Shown here one piece after another: positions 26,918 to 35,289 of a stretch of 64,000 bases of DNA. A program made the translations under genes and the position numbers. A model generated the notes under the pieces. That model ran no database searches, was not told the origin of the DNA, and saw nothing but the letters and a program-made list of their open reading frames with translations. This DNA is from Lysobacter sp. Root690 (GTDB lineage: Bacteria; Pseudomonadota; Gammaproteobacteria; Xanthomonadales; Xanthomonadaceae), in the NCBI RefSeq assembly GCF_001427785.1, contig NZ_LMHM01000013.1:134237-198236 (forward strand), read 5' to 3'. How positions within the stretch are numbered: the first letter of the stretch is position 1; each line of letters opens with the position of its first letter.

Positions 26918-28450
26918 TCAGCGAGGGGATGCGTCGATGAACCCCAGGATCTGATCCGCCAAATCTTCCGGCAGGCGCGGCCGTGCGGCGTTCAATAGGT
27001 CATGCAATGGCGGAGTATCGCCATCGCAGCGCGCGCCGAACCGGTAGCGGACAGTATAGCTCCAGTCGCGCAGGTGATGGACGATCCATGGCTGCAACTG
27101 CGGGGTGCTGTTCTCGGCAAGCGTTCGCAACAGGAAGCCGAGCGCCTGCCATTTGTCGATCAAGGTGGTGGTCGCGATCATTTTCGCGCGATAGCCGGGA
27201 TCGTCGTGACGGTCCCAGCCGCGCTGCAGGATCGCGAGCGTCATTGGCGCCGCGCCGCTGGCGAATGCGGCGAGCGCAGCCTTCATCACCCGGGAGTTTC
27301 GATCTTGCGTCGCCTGCGCCAGAACCGATTGCAAATCCGGCGTCTGCGCGCGGATCAGGCCGCGCAAGGCATGGCCGCGCAGCGCGGGCGTCGGATGAGC
27401 GAACCAGCGCTTGAGCAGGTCGATGTCTTCGAGTTGCGCGCAATCGCTCAACGAGGCGAGCGCGGCGCGTGCCTCGTGGCTGTCCGCGCCGGCCGCGACC
27501 TGGCGCCAGTGTTCGGCCGCGTCTTCGCCGTAGTGGGTCTTCAACAGATAGGCCGCGACCCGGCGCGGGCCGGCGGAGCGGTCCAGCAGGGCGCTGCGCA
27601 ATTGTTCTCGCGCGTTCGGCAGGCCGAAGCGCTGCACCTGGCGCAGCGCTTCGGTGCGCACCGCCGCGTGGGCAAAGGTGGTGGCGCGGGCGAGATGGGC
27701 AGCGCGGTCGGTCGCGCGGTTGCTTTCGCTCAGACTGCGGAGCGCCTGCAGTGCGATGCGCGGGTGCGGGTCGTTCAGCGCCGCCAGGCAGGCGTCGTCG
27801 CGGAGCTGCGGATCGCAGTCGGCAATGGCGGCATAGGCCCATTCGCGGACCAGCGGCGAGGGGTGCGCGGTCATCGCCCAGCGCGCCTGTGCATGCCGCG
27901 GCGAACGCAGGCTCGGTTCGATGCGCTTCGTCCACACGCCGTCGCGGAAACGCGCTCGCATGCGCAAGCGCAAGGCCACATCCAGGCTTTCGAACAGGAC
28001 GCTGTCGTCCTGCAACAGCAATCGGCCCAATAAACGTTCGGCTTCGCGGCGGACAGGGTCGACCCAATCGTCGCAGCGGATCAAGGCCGCGCTCAGCGCC
28101 AGCCGACCGGGGTAGGCAGCGAAATCGCGCAGCGCCTGCTCGCGTACGTAGCCGCTGCGGTCGCAGGCCGAGACGAACAAGCACGCTTGCGCCTGCTCGG
28201 GCGTGTCGCGCAGGGATTCGATGCGGACCCGGTTGTCGGGGGTATGCGCGGGCGAATAGAAGAATCTGGCGCGGAGCTGGTTGTCCAGTTGCGCCAGACT
28301 GCGATCGTCGAGTGCGAACAGATCGGCGATCGCGCGATCGAAGGCCACGGCGAATTCGCCCGGGCGTTGCCCCGGCAGGAGTGCCGTCGCGAGTAAATGG
28401 CGCCAGCCGGCCGGCAACAGCGCGGGCGGTTTAGGCGGACCGAACAACAT
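26918..28450 (-). CDS. HEAT-repeat protein
   Basis: A 510-residue helical-repeat protein. Multiple two-helix HEAT units are visible from about residue 95 onward, such as SGYVREQALRDFAAYPGRLALSAALIR, PLVREWAYAAIADCDPQLRDDACLAAL, PHPRIALQALRSLSESN and SHEARAALASLSDCAQLEDIDLLKRWF. Such solenoids are protein-interaction scaffolds. The family is also used in phycobilin lyases and DNA glycosylases, but no catalytic motif is seen. The gene for a small S4 RNA-binding protein lies 27 bases upstream on the same strand. Confidence 0.8.
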   Translation of the reverse strand: MLFGPPKPPALLPAGWRHLLATALLPGQRPGEFAVAFDRAIADLFALDDRSLAQLDNQLRARFFYSPAHTPDNRVRIESLRDTPEQAQACLFVSACDRSGYVREQALRDFAAYPGRLALSAALIRCDDWVDPVRREAERLLGRLLLQDDSVLFESLDVALRLRMRARFRDGVWTKRIEPSLRSPRHAQARWAMTAHPSPLVREWAYAAIADCDPQLRDDACLAALNDPHPRIALQALRSLSESNRATDRAAHLARATTFAHAAVRTEALRQVQRFGLPNAREQLRSALLDRSAGPRRVAAYLLKTHYGEDAAEHWRQVAAGADSHEARAALASLSDCAQLEDIDLLKRWFAHPTPALRGHALRGLIRAQTPDLQSVLAQATQDRNSRVMKAALAAFASGAAPMTLAILQRGWDRHDDPGYRAKMIATTTLIDKWQALGFLLRTLAENSTPQLQPWIVHHLRDWSYTVRYRFGARCDGDTPPLHDLLNAARPRLPEDLADQILGFIDASPR

Positions 28451-28477
28451 AGCCTCGCTCCTTTGGCTAAGGGGCCC

Positions 28478-28702
28478 TCAGGCCGCGACCACCTCGATGG
28501 TCACGCCCTGGAGCTGCACCGTCTGCCCGACCCGGATCTTGCAGGTCTTGCGCAGTTCCACTTGGCCGTCGACCCGGACCGCGCCGCTGGCGACGATCGC
28601 CTTGCCGGCGCCGCCGCTGTCGCACAGGCCGGTCAGTTTCAGCAGCTGGTTGAGCTCTACGTAGTCGTGGCCGGGGTCGAGTTCGAAGCGGATCGGTTGC
28701 AT
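28478..28702 (-). CDS. YbcJ-like S4-domain RNA-binding protein
   Basis: A 74-residue stand-alone S4 domain: FELDPGHDYVELNQLLKLTGLCDSGGAGKAIVASGAVRVDGQVE, then TCKIRVGQTVQL. This matches the YbcJ/RlmH-neighbour class of small ribosome-associated RNA-binding proteins. The start at MQPIRFELDPG gives the standard length, and the longer upstream extension is not gene-like. It is likely co-transcribed with the HEAT-repeat gene downstream. Confidence 0.9.
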   Translation of the reverse strand: MQPIRFELDPGHDYVELNQLLKLTGLCDSGGAGKAIVASGAVRVDGQVELRKTCKIRVGQTVQLQGVTIEVVAA

Positions 28703-28863
28703 GAGGCCATCGACGATGAAGGGCCAAGCAGGGTCGCAGCGCTGAGACTTGCGCGCAAGACGTTTGCACCGGGTCCGGCGTACTCTCGCGTATGCAGGCG
28801 CGCCGCGGCCGGTCGTCGGTCGCGCGCGCGGTCCCTTGTTCCCGTCCGGTTTGGAGTGACGCA

Positions 28864-29856
28864 ATGAAGAAAGCCCAATACACCCAGCGCGGTCCGGTGC
28901 CGCAGGACGTCATCGAGGCGGTGGAGTTTCAGACCCCGCCGCTGAGCGCGGGCCAGGTGCTGATCGAAGTGCTGGCCGCGCCGATCAATCCGTCCGACGT
29001 GCTGACCCTGACCGGCGAATACGGCTTGCTGCCGCCGTTGCCGGCGGTCGGCGGCAACGAGGGCGTTGGCCGGATCGCCGAGCTCGGGCCGGAGGTGACC
29101 CAGCTCAAGGTCGGCCAGACCGTGCTGCTGCCGATCCAGGGCGGCAGTTGGGCCACGCACATGGTCGGCACCGCCAAGCACCTGATCGCCTTGCCCGACG
29201 GCGCCGATCCCAAGCAACTGGCGATGATCACGGTCAATCCGCCGACCGCGCTGCTGATGCTCAGCGAGTTCGTCGACCTGCAGCCGGGCGACTGGGTGAT
29301 TCAGAACGCGGCCAATTCGGCGGTCGGCACCTATCTGATCCAGATCGCCAAGTCGCGCGGGCTGCGCACGATCAACGTGGTGCGGCGCGAGTCGGCGGTC
29401 GAGGCGGTGCGCGCGGCCGGCGCCGACGTGGTGCTGGTTGACGGCGACGACTTGGGCAAGCGCGCGCGCGAAGCGGCGGACAAGGCGCCGATCAAGCTCG
29501 GCATCGATGCGGTCGGCGGGGTGTCGACCCAGCACATCGCGCAGTCGCTGGGCGAGGGCGGCATCGTGGTCAACTACGGTGCGATGAGCGGCGAAGCATG
29601 TTCGATTTCGCCGGCCTCGTTCGTGTTCCGCGACGTGAGCCTGCGCGGGTTCTGGCTGTCGCGCTGGTTTCAGCAGGCGAGCCCGGCGCGACGCGCGGAA
29701 GTGTTCGGCGAGATCGCCCAGCGCGTCGCCAGCGGGCAGTTGCAGGCGCGGGTGCAGACGACCTACGGACTAGATCAGATCAAGGAAGCGGTCGCGGCCG
29801 CGGCGGCCGGCGAGCGCGACGGCAAGATTCTGATTCTGCCGAACGGACCGGTGTGA
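28864..29856 (+). CDS. MDR-family oxidoreductase, trans-2-enoyl reductase-like
   Basis: A 330-residue NADPH-dependent reductase of the MECR/ETR type. Family traits are APINPSDVLTLTGEYG, NEGVGRIAELG, TVNPPTALLMLSEFVDLQPGDWVIQNAANSAVG and a Rossmann-bound KSRGLRTINVVRRES. MECR-like enzymes reduce 2-enoyl thioesters, but related proteins act on other enones. It is divergent from the S4-domain gene across about 160 bases. Confidence 0.9.
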   Translation: MKKAQYTQRGPVPQDVIEAVEFQTPPLSAGQVLIEVLAAPINPSDVLTLTGEYGLLPPLPAVGGNEGVGRIAELGPEVTQLKVGQTVLLPIQGGSWATHMVGTAKHLIALPDGADPKQLAMITVNPPTALLMLSEFVDLQPGDWVIQNAANSAVGTYLIQIAKSRGLRTINVVRRESAVEAVRAAGADVVLVDGDDLGKRAREAADKAPIKLGIDAVGGVSTQHIAQSLGEGGIVVNYGAMSGEACSISPASFVFRDVSLRGFWLSRWFQQASPARRAEVFGEIAQRVASGQLQARVQTTYGLDQIKEAVAAAAAGERDGKILILPNGPV

Positions 29857-30109
29857 GGGATCGAGCGTGCGGTGCCCGCGGCCGAGGGTATCGGTCGTCG
29901 GTACGACCCGCGATGGGATCGGTTGTGCGCGTGATCGCGCTGAGGTTTTCGTGGGCGAGGCTTTTCGATCGACGTACGATCACACTGCAGACCATCCAGC
30001 GACCCGAGCCGAGAGCGTCAGGACGCGAGCCACGCTCACCTGGATCTCGTAGCATCGCTCGCTCTTGCCGCCTCGCCACCACGCACCGCATCTTCAAGGA
30101 GACACACGC

Positions 30110-30499
30110 ATGAGCACCGAACTGCAGATGCTGGCCTGGTCAATCGCACTGGGCATCGTGCACTTGCTGGTCAATGCGAGCTTCATGACCGCGCAGCGCG
30201 GCGTGCGCTGGAACGCGAGCGCGCGCGACGGCGCGGTCGAACCCTTGACCGGCGTGGCCGCGCGCATGGACCGCGCCTGGCGCAATTTCCTCGAAACCTT
30301 TCCGCTGTTCGCCGCCGCGGTGCTGGCGGTCGCCGTCGCCGGCCGCGGCAACGACGACACCGCGCTCGGCGCGCAGTTGTACTTCTGGGCGCGGCTGGTC
30401 TACGTGCCGGTGTATGCCGCCGGCATCCCCTACCTGCGTTCGGCGGTGTGGGCGGTGGCGCTGTGGGGCCTGCTCAAGCTGCTATGGGCATTGTTCTGA
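30110..30499 (+). CDS. MAPEG-family membrane protein
   Basis: A 129-residue integral membrane protein with four hydrophobic helices. MAPEG features are the conserved middle segment RMDRAWRNFLETFPLFAAAVLAV (about 51-73) and the C-terminal LYFWARLVYVPVYAAGIPYLR (about 87-107). Eukaryotic members are glutathione- and eicosanoid-related, while bacterial roles are mostly unknown. The start is preceded by AAGGAG. It is convergent with the GIY-YIG gene, with only three bases between the stops. Confidence 0.9.
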   Translation: MSTELQMLAWSIALGIVHLLVNASFMTAQRGVRWNASARDGAVEPLTGVAARMDRAWRNFLETFPLFAAAVLAVAVAGRGNDDTALGAQLYFWARLVYVPVYAAGIPYLRSAVWAVALWGLLKLLWALF

Positions 30500-30502
30500 G
30501 GC

Positions 30503-30802
30503 TCAGCCCGAGGCGGCTTCGACGGCGGCTTCGGCCGGGATGTCGGTGCCGGCTTGCGCGCACAGCCGGCGTTTGGCCGTCGGCGACAGTTGCTTGATCG
30601 CATATTCCGCGCGCAGCGCCGACGAACGGTCCGGATACATGAACCGCGCCAACAGTCGCGACGGTGGCCGCGAACGCGTGTAGCGCGCGCCCTTGCCGGC
30701 CAGATGCTGGGCGTAGCGGCGCTCTACATCCAGCGCGATGCCGGTGTACAGGCTGCCGTCGCGGCATTCGATGACGTAGACATACCAAGCGGACATGCCC
30801 AT
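30503..30802 (-). CDS. GIY-YIG nuclease-domain protein (YhbQ-like)
   Basis: A 99-residue single-domain protein. It has WYVYVIECRDGSLYTGIALDVERRYAQHL, where the GIY-YIG motif appears as YVYV...YTG, then YTRSRPPSRLLARF and SSALRAEYAIKQLSPTAKRRL. The conserved arginine and glutamate of the family are present. Such stand-alone proteins are UvrC-N-like nucleases of unclear cellular role. MSAWYV at 30796 is an alternative start. Confidence 0.9.
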   Translation of the reverse strand: MGMSAWYVYVIECRDGSLYTGIALDVERRYAQHLAGKGARYTRSRPPSRLLARFMYPDRSSALRAEYAIKQLSPTAKRRLCAQAGTDIPAEAAVEAASG

Positions 30803-31027
30803 AGCCTAGCGGCCCGCGGGCGCAAGGCGTAGTGTGGGAACGCTCGGGGAACCCGCCAAACCGGCCGCGCTGACCGTCAGGTCCGGTGCCGCCACCGCCG
30901 CCATTGACTACTGCTTTGGTAGGTATTTCCCGAAAGACCGGTCTCGATCACATCCATACGCACGCGCATGTCATTGCCAGGTCTTCGTGCGCTCACCACA
31001 ATGCGATGTCCTGACTGGAGTTCCCGC

Positions 31028-32065
31028 TTGAACGCTGACGCCGATTCGCAACCTTCCGTAACCAACCTGCGTCAGCTTTGCGCGCGTTTCGCCAAGCCTC
31101 AAACGGGACGGGCGGTGTGGCAACTGATCAACACCCTGGTGCCGTTCGCGGCGATGTGGGTGCTGATGGCCTGGAGCGTGGTCGGCCATTGGGGCTACGG
31201 CTGGACCTTGCTGATGGCGATTCCGACCGCCGGCCTGTACGTGCGCACCTTCATCATTCAGCACGACTGCGGGCATGGCTCGTTCTTCGCCAGCAGCCGC
31301 GCCAACGACATGGTCGGGCGCTGCCTGGGCCTGGTCACTCTGTTCCCGTACGGGTACTGGAAGAAGACCCACGCCATCCACCACGGTACCTCCGGCAACC
31401 TCGACCGCCGCGAGATGGGCGACATCGAGACCCTGACCGTCGCCGAATACCGCGCGCGTTCGTGGCTGGGCCGTTTGAGCTACCGCCTGTACCGCAGCAT
31501 CCCGGTGCTGCTCGGCGTCGGCCCGGTCTATCAGTTCGTGATCAAGCACCGCTTCCCGTTCGACCTTCCGTTCACCTGGAAGCGCGAGTGGGCGAGCGTG
31601 CTGTTCAACAACCTCGCGCTGGCGCTGACCATCATCGCGATGGGCTTCGCGATCGGCTGGCACACGGTGTTCATGGTGCATCTGCCGATCGTGCTGCTGG
31701 CCGGCGCCGCCGGCGTGTGGCTGTTCTACGTGCAGCACACCTTCGAAGACGCCTACTGGACCCGCAAGGGCGAGTGGGATTCGCACGAGGCGGCGATCGC
31801 CGGCAGCTCCTACTACGACCTGCCGGGCATCGTGCATTGGTTCACCGGCAACATCGGCTACCACCACATCCACCATCTGGCCAGCCGCATCCCCAACTAC
31901 CGCCTGCGCGAAGCGTTCGAATCCAGCCCGCTGCTGCAGGCCGCGCCGCGCCTGACCCTGTGGTCGAGCCTGAAGTGCGCGCGCATGAAGCTGTGGGACG
32001 AGGAATTGCAGCGCATGGTCGGCTTCCCGAAGCGCCTGAAGCACGCCCAGGCGCCCAGCGCCTGA
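31028..32065 (+). CDS. Membrane fatty-acid desaturase (first copy)
   Basis: A 345-residue di-iron membrane desaturase, introducing double bonds into acyl chains of membrane lipids. The three histidine boxes are intact: [18 protein letters not shown] and HHIHHLASR. Four or more transmembrane segments flank them. The start is uncertain: I favour a TTG at 31028 with a GGAG site seven bases upstream, while ATG codons at 30968 and 31001 are in frame but lack a ribosome site. It is followed by a repeat-rich gap and the ArsR-type regulator gene. Confidence 0.88.
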   Translation: MNADADSQPSVTNLRQLCARFAKPQTGRAVWQLINTLVPFAAMWVLMAWSVVGHWGYGWTLLMAIPTAGLYVRTFIIQHDCGHGSFFASSRANDMVGRCLGLVTLFPYGYWKKTHAIHHGTSGNLDRREMGDIETLTVAEYRARSWLGRLSYRLYRSIPVLLGVGPVYQFVIKHRFPFDLPFTWKREWASVLFNNLALALTIIAMGFAIGWHTVFMVHLPIVLLAGAAGVWLFYVQHTFEDAYWTRKGEWDSHEAAIAGSSYYDLPGIVHWFTGNIGYHHIHHLASRIPNYRLREAFESSPLLQAAPRLTLWSSLKCARMKLWDEELQRMVGFPKRLKHAQAPSA

Positions 32066-32096
32066 AACAAGTGCAAGCGCACAGCGCTTGACCATT

Positions 32097-32138
32097 TCCC
32101 CCTCTCCCGCCATGCGGGAGAGGGCAGGGGTGAGGGCC
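32097..32138. repeat. REP copy (CCCTCTCCCGC family)
   Basis: A CCCCTCTCCCGCCATGCGGG hairpin followed by AGGGCAGGGGTGAGGG, one copy of the family also seen at 21437, 56017, 56089, 63554 and 63631. It sits just after the first desaturase and may end its transcript. Confidence 0.85.
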
Positions 32139-32145
32139 CCGAAGG

Positions 32146-32290
32146 CCGGGAATCGGGAATAGGGAATAGGGAATCGCAAAAGCGGCTCCCGAGGTCCCGA
32201 CGATCCGCCAGCCGCCACGGCTAGGCTCTTCCGATTCCCGATTCCCGATTCCCGAATCCCGAATCCCGAATCCCGAATCCCGAATCCCGG
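32146..32290. repeat. 7-bp tandem repeats in inverted blocks
   Basis: The left block (32146-32175) repeats GGGAATC/GGGAATA units. The right block (32231-32290) repeats GATTCCC/GAATCCC units about eight times, in the opposite sense. Together they form a long imperfect inverted repeat with an unrelated spacer of about 55 bases. Confidence 0.9.
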
Positions 32291-32302
32291 CCTCCAAAAC
32301 AA

Positions 32303-32320
32303 TTAGCAATTTAGTTAAAT
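32303..32320. promoter_or_regulatory. Candidate operator A of the ArsR-family regulator
   Basis: TTAGCAATTTAGTTAAAT lies about 60 bases before the arsR start and overlaps the -35 region of its promoter. It is partly palindromic (TTA...C..A.T..G..TAA pattern) and matches the site in front of the second desaturase gene at 16 of 18 positions. Confidence 0.65.
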
Positions 32321-32329
32321 AAGCACCAC

Positions 32330-32335
32330 TATAAT
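32330..32335 (+). promoter_or_regulatory. Candidate -10 box of the arsR promoter
   Basis: A perfect TATAAT hexamer, rare in this GC-rich sequence, lies 48 bases before the arsR start and just downstream of operator A. The -35 element would fall inside the operator. Confidence 0.6.
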
Positions 32336-32382
32336 CGGACCCGCGCCACCCCGGCGCGCGCCCCGACCGCAGCGGTGCCCTC

Positions 32383-32697
32383 ATGATGCAGGACAAGATC
32401 TTCGAAGCCCTGGCCTCGACGCCGCGACGGCAGATCCTGGCCTTCCTGTCCGAGCGCGAGCTCAGCGCCGGCGACATCGCCGCGCGTTTCGAGATGAGCG
32501 CGCCGGCGATCTCGCGGCACCTGTCGGTGCTGGTCAATGCCGGCCTGATCAGCAGCGAGCGCCGCGGCCAGTTCGTGGTCTACAAGCTGGTCCCGGACCA
32601 TCTGGTCAACACCCTGACCCAGTTCGCGTTCGAAATCTGCCCGGTCGGCGGACCGCTCAAACGCGAAAGCCGGCGCGCCAAGAAGGCGGCCGGCTGA
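32383..32697 (+). CDS. ArsR-family (SdpR-like) repressor
   Basis: A 104-residue winged-helix repressor: DKIFEALASTPRRQILAFLSERELSAGDIAARFEMSAPAISRHLSVLVNAGLISSERRGQFVVYKL. There are no metal-binding cysteine clusters (only one Cys, in the tail), so it resembles metal-independent SdpR-type autorepressors. A second ATG (32386) is equally possible as start. Candidate operators are found at its own promoter and at the promoter of the second desaturase operon about 4 kb away, which suggests a role in membrane-lipid control. Confidence 0.9.
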   Translation: MMQDKIFEALASTPRRQILAFLSERELSAGDIAARFEMSAPAISRHLSVLVNAGLISSERRGQFVVYKLVPDHLVNTLTQFAFEICPVGGPLKRESRRAKKAAG

Positions 32698-32772
32698 GTT
32701 TCGCTGAAGTCTCCGCGCCAACCGGCCTGATCGCCGGCGGTCGTTACGGCCGTCGCTCACCGGCCCGCCACC

Positions 32773-33447
32773 TCACTCACGTTCGAACTGCGCGATCTCG
32801 TCGAGCAACGCCTGGGCGCGGCGCAGGCTGACGCCGGTGACGCTGTCCTCCATCAGCTTCGCCAGGCGCGGACGGCTGGGCTGGCGCGACCAGTGATAGA
32901 GGCCCCAGGTCGCGAGCAGGCCGGCCACTCCGATCGCGCTGCCGATGACGTAGACCGACGGCGCGTGGAGGTAGATGTCGGCGCCGAAGAAAGTCATGAA
33001 CAGCATGCTCACGAACGGCATCCAGAACAGCCACCAGGACAGACCGACCGCCAGGCCCGTGCGGATATAGGTCTTGCGCAGACTCGCCAGGCGTTTCTGG
33101 ATCGTCATCACCGGCGCGGTGTAGTCGGTCTTGGCCAGCAAGGCCTGCATCGCGGCGCCGCAGCCGATCAGGGCGATGCCGTAGACATGCACGATCACGC
33201 CGAACACGACCAGATGCGCGCGGTCCAGGTGATGCATCCAGAACAACGCGCCCCAGACGATGCACACCAGGCCGAACAGCATCTGCAGCGCCTGTCCCCA
33301 GACCAGCGGGCGCAGGCCGGATTTCATCCGCTTGCCGCGTTCCTCGCGAAAGCGCAGCAGGTCCATCGCGTATTGGCGATCGAGTTTGCGATCGAGTTCT
33401 TTCCAGGCCAGTTTGAAGTCGTCGAGTTCCATCGTGATTGCGCTCAT
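32773..33447 (-). CDS. Membrane protein downstream of the ECF sigma gene, putative anti-sigma factor
   Basis: A 224-residue protein. The soluble N-terminus (MELDDFKLAWKELDRKLDRQYAMDLLRFREERGKRM) is followed by four hydrophobic segments (about residues 49-70, 76-98, 129-150 and 160-185) and a C-terminal cytoplasmic tail (LRRAQALLDEIAQFE). It follows the ECF sigma gene by 44 bases, the typical place of an anti-sigma factor. It is not one of the classical zinc-binding anti-sigma domains, so the role is inference from order. Confidence 0.72.
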   Translation of the reverse strand: MSAITMELDDFKLAWKELDRKLDRQYAMDLLRFREERGKRMKSGLRPLVWGQALQMLFGLVCIVWGALFWMHHLDRAHLVVFGVIVHVYGIALIGCGAAMQALLAKTDYTAPVMTIQKRLASLRKTYIRTGLAVGLSWWLFWMPFVSMLFMTFFGADIYLHAPSVYVIGSAIGVAGLLATWGLYHWSRQPSRPRLAKLMEDSVTGVSLRRAQALLDEIAQFERE

Positions 33448-33491
33448 GAGGTCGTGTTGCCGTCGTGGGAATGAGGTTGAACAGGCGTGGC

Positions 33492-34043
33492 TCAGTCGGC
33501 CAGATCGGTGCGGATGCGTTGCTTGAGCCGCGCGATCTTGGTCGCGACATTGGTTTCGCTCAGGCCGAGCACTTCGCCGATCTCGCGATAGCTGCGCTCC
33601 TCCAGATACAGCAGCAACAGCGCGCGATTGAGCGGCTCCAGCGCGGCGATCAGCCGGTCGAGCGCGCGCAGGCGTTGCGCGGCCTCCGGATCGGCGGCGC
33701 GGTCGTCGGCCACATCGTGCAGTTGCTCGTCGAGCGCGACCGCGTTTTGCTGCCGCGGCACATTGCTGCGTACCTGCGAGATCGCCACGTTCAGCGCGAT
33801 CCGGTACATCCAGGTCGAGAAGCTGCGCTGCGGATCGAAACTCGGGAACGCGCGCCACAGCTGCACCGCGATTTCCTGGGCCAGGTCGGCGCGGTCCTCG
33901 TCGTTGCGGCAGTAGGTGTTGGCGACCTTGTAGACGATGCCGCGATGGGCCTGCAGCAGCGCTTCGAAGCGCTGCCGCGCGGCCTCGCCCGGCGGGTTGC
34001 CGGCGTTGTCGCCCTGTCTGGATTTGACGCCGCTATGGTCCAT
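33492..34043 (-). CDS. ECF-type RNA polymerase sigma factor
   Basis: A 183-residue sigma-70 family protein with region 2 (VYKVANTYCRNDEDRADLAQEIAVQLWRAFPSFDPQRSFSTWMYRIALNVA, about 37-88) and region 4 (LNRALLLLYLEERSYREIGEVLGLSETNVATKIARLKQRIR, about 138-179). It lacks regions 1 and 3, as ECF factors do. It is co-directional with the membrane-protein gene downstream. Its target promoters are unknown. Confidence 0.92.
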   Translation of the reverse strand: MDHSGVKSRQGDNAGNPPGEAARQRFEALLQAHRGIVYKVANTYCRNDEDRADLAQEIAVQLWRAFPSFDPQRSFSTWMYRIALNVAISQVRSNVPRQQNAVALDEQLHDVADDRAADPEAAQRLRALDRLIAALEPLNRALLLLYLEERSYREIGEVLGLSETNVATKIARLKQRIRTDLAD

Positions 34044-34196
34044 CGCCTGCCGTTCCCGTTGCCGTATGCACAGTGATTCGCACGACGGCGGGAATCATCA
34101 CACCCGCGGCGGAGCGCGGGGTGAGGGCGGGGCGGGTGGGGCCGGTCCGATTCGGTCTGGTCAGGTCAGGTCGAATCAGATCGGGCCGTGTCGGAT

Positions 34197-34241
34197 GGAT
34201 CGAATCAGGCCGGATCGAATCAGACTGGATCGAATCAGGCC
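34197..34241. repeat. 15-bp tandem repeat overlapping a stop codon
   Basis: Three near-perfect units GGATCGAATCAGGCC at 34197, 34212 and 34227. More degenerate GTCAGGTC/GAATCAG sequence lies to the left from about 34150. The last unit contains the stop codon of the SRPBCC gene. Confidence 0.85.
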
Positions 34242-35287
34242 GGCGCCGCGGCGGGCTCGGCGCGGCGGCGGTAGAAGTCGAGGATGACCTCGCTGAAATC
34301 GCCGATCAGCCAGTTCGCCAGCGGCACCGTGTACCAGTTGAAGCCGGTGCTGACCCGGTAGTCCATGCGGATGGTTAGTTCAGTGGCGGCGCCGCGCGGG
34401 GTCAGGGTGTAGCGGGTGTCGAGCAGGTCGAAGTAGGGGCCGCCGATGCGGACGTGATCGTCGAGCGCGCCGGCCGGGACCGAATCGTCTTCGAACAGGT
34501 ATTGCCAGCGCACGTACTGCCGCGGCTTCCAGTCGGCCGACACCTGCTGGAAGTGGATGCCCTTGCCCATGCGCACCTCGCGCACCAGCCCGTTCTCGGT
34601 TTCGTGGGTGAGACCGGCCAGCGGCGTGGGCACGCCGATGCGGTACATCCAGGCGCGATCGACTTCGCTGGCCTGGATATGGTCGGCGTCGAGCAGCACC
34701 TTCCACACCTCCGCGGGCGCGGCCTGGATCAGCACGCGGCGTTCGACGTGTTCGAAGCGTTGCGGGGTGTCCTGGCCGACGCCGAGCATTCCCAGCACCA
34801 GCGGCAGGGCGACGAAGCTGTAGACCGTCGGGGTTTTCGAGCGCTCGAGCCGGCGGCAGATCGCGCCCATGACCACGCCGCCGAGGCCGCCCATCACCGC
34901 GAAGATCGGCATCACCATGACCACGCAGATCGCGCCTTCCAGCAACAGCAGCATGCTGCCGAGCACGCACAGCGAGACGCTGAGCACCGGCATGAAGAAG
35001 TGATATGTGGTGCTGCGCGGTTTGATCCGTTCGGCCAGATACACCGTGACCGCGCCGATCGCGAACGGCGCGAGCACGATGAAGATCCACAGCATGGTCG
35101 CGAACGCATGGCCGGGTTGGCCGTTGAAGGCCAGGCGCAGCAGCAGCCCGATCAAGGCGCCGCCGAACAGCGGCGAGGCATGCACCAGCAGCCACACGCT
35201 CGGATCGCGACGCGGCGGTGCGGCGGCTTGTTCGAGCGGTGGTGGAGACTGCGGCAGTTCGGGCAGATCGGGCGGTTCGGCAGTCAT
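34235..35287 (-). CDS. Multi-pass membrane protein with C-terminal SRPBCC domain
   Basis: A 350-residue protein. A proline-rich N-terminus precedes four to five transmembrane helices (about 30-165, for example TMLWIFIVLAPFAIGAVTVYLAE and VLSVSLCVLGSMLLLLEGAICVVMVM). From about residue 183 there is a START/SRPBCC-like domain (RRVLIQAAPAEVWKVLLDADHI ... GFNWYTVPLANWLIGDFSEVILDFYRRR) that could bind a lipid. It starts two bases after the stop of the second desaturase gene, so the two are co-transcribed and probably under operator B. The function is inferred only as lipid-related. Confidence 0.8.
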   Translation of the reverse strand: MTAEPPDLPELPQSPPPLEQAAAPPRRDPSVWLLVHASPLFGGALIGLLLRLAFNGQPGHAFATMLWIFIVLAPFAIGAVTVYLAERIKPRSTTYHFFMPVLSVSLCVLGSMLLLLEGAICVVMVMPIFAVMGGLGGVVMGAICRRLERSKTPTVYSFVALPLVLGMLGVGQDTPQRFEHVERRVLIQAAPAEVWKVLLDADHIQASEVDRAWMYRIGVPTPLAGLTHETENGLVREVRMGKGIHFQQVSADWKPRQYVRWQYLFEDDSVPAGALDDHVRIGGPYFDLLDTRYTLTPRGAATELTIRMDYRVSTGFNWYTVPLANWLIGDFSEVILDFYRRRAEPAAAPA

Positions 35288-35289
35288 GG

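Larger units (their letters stand above)
32066..32382. other. Repeat-rich gap carrying the arsR promoter
   Basis: From left to right it holds a REP hairpin, two inverted blocks of 7-bp tandem repeats, and then the AT-rich promoter and operator of the ArsR-type gene. No gene is seen. Confidence 0.8.

Noticed and set aside
32146-32290. Attachment site or phage end
   Set aside because: Only simple 7-bp repeats are seen; there is no integrase, tRNA gene or direct target duplication.
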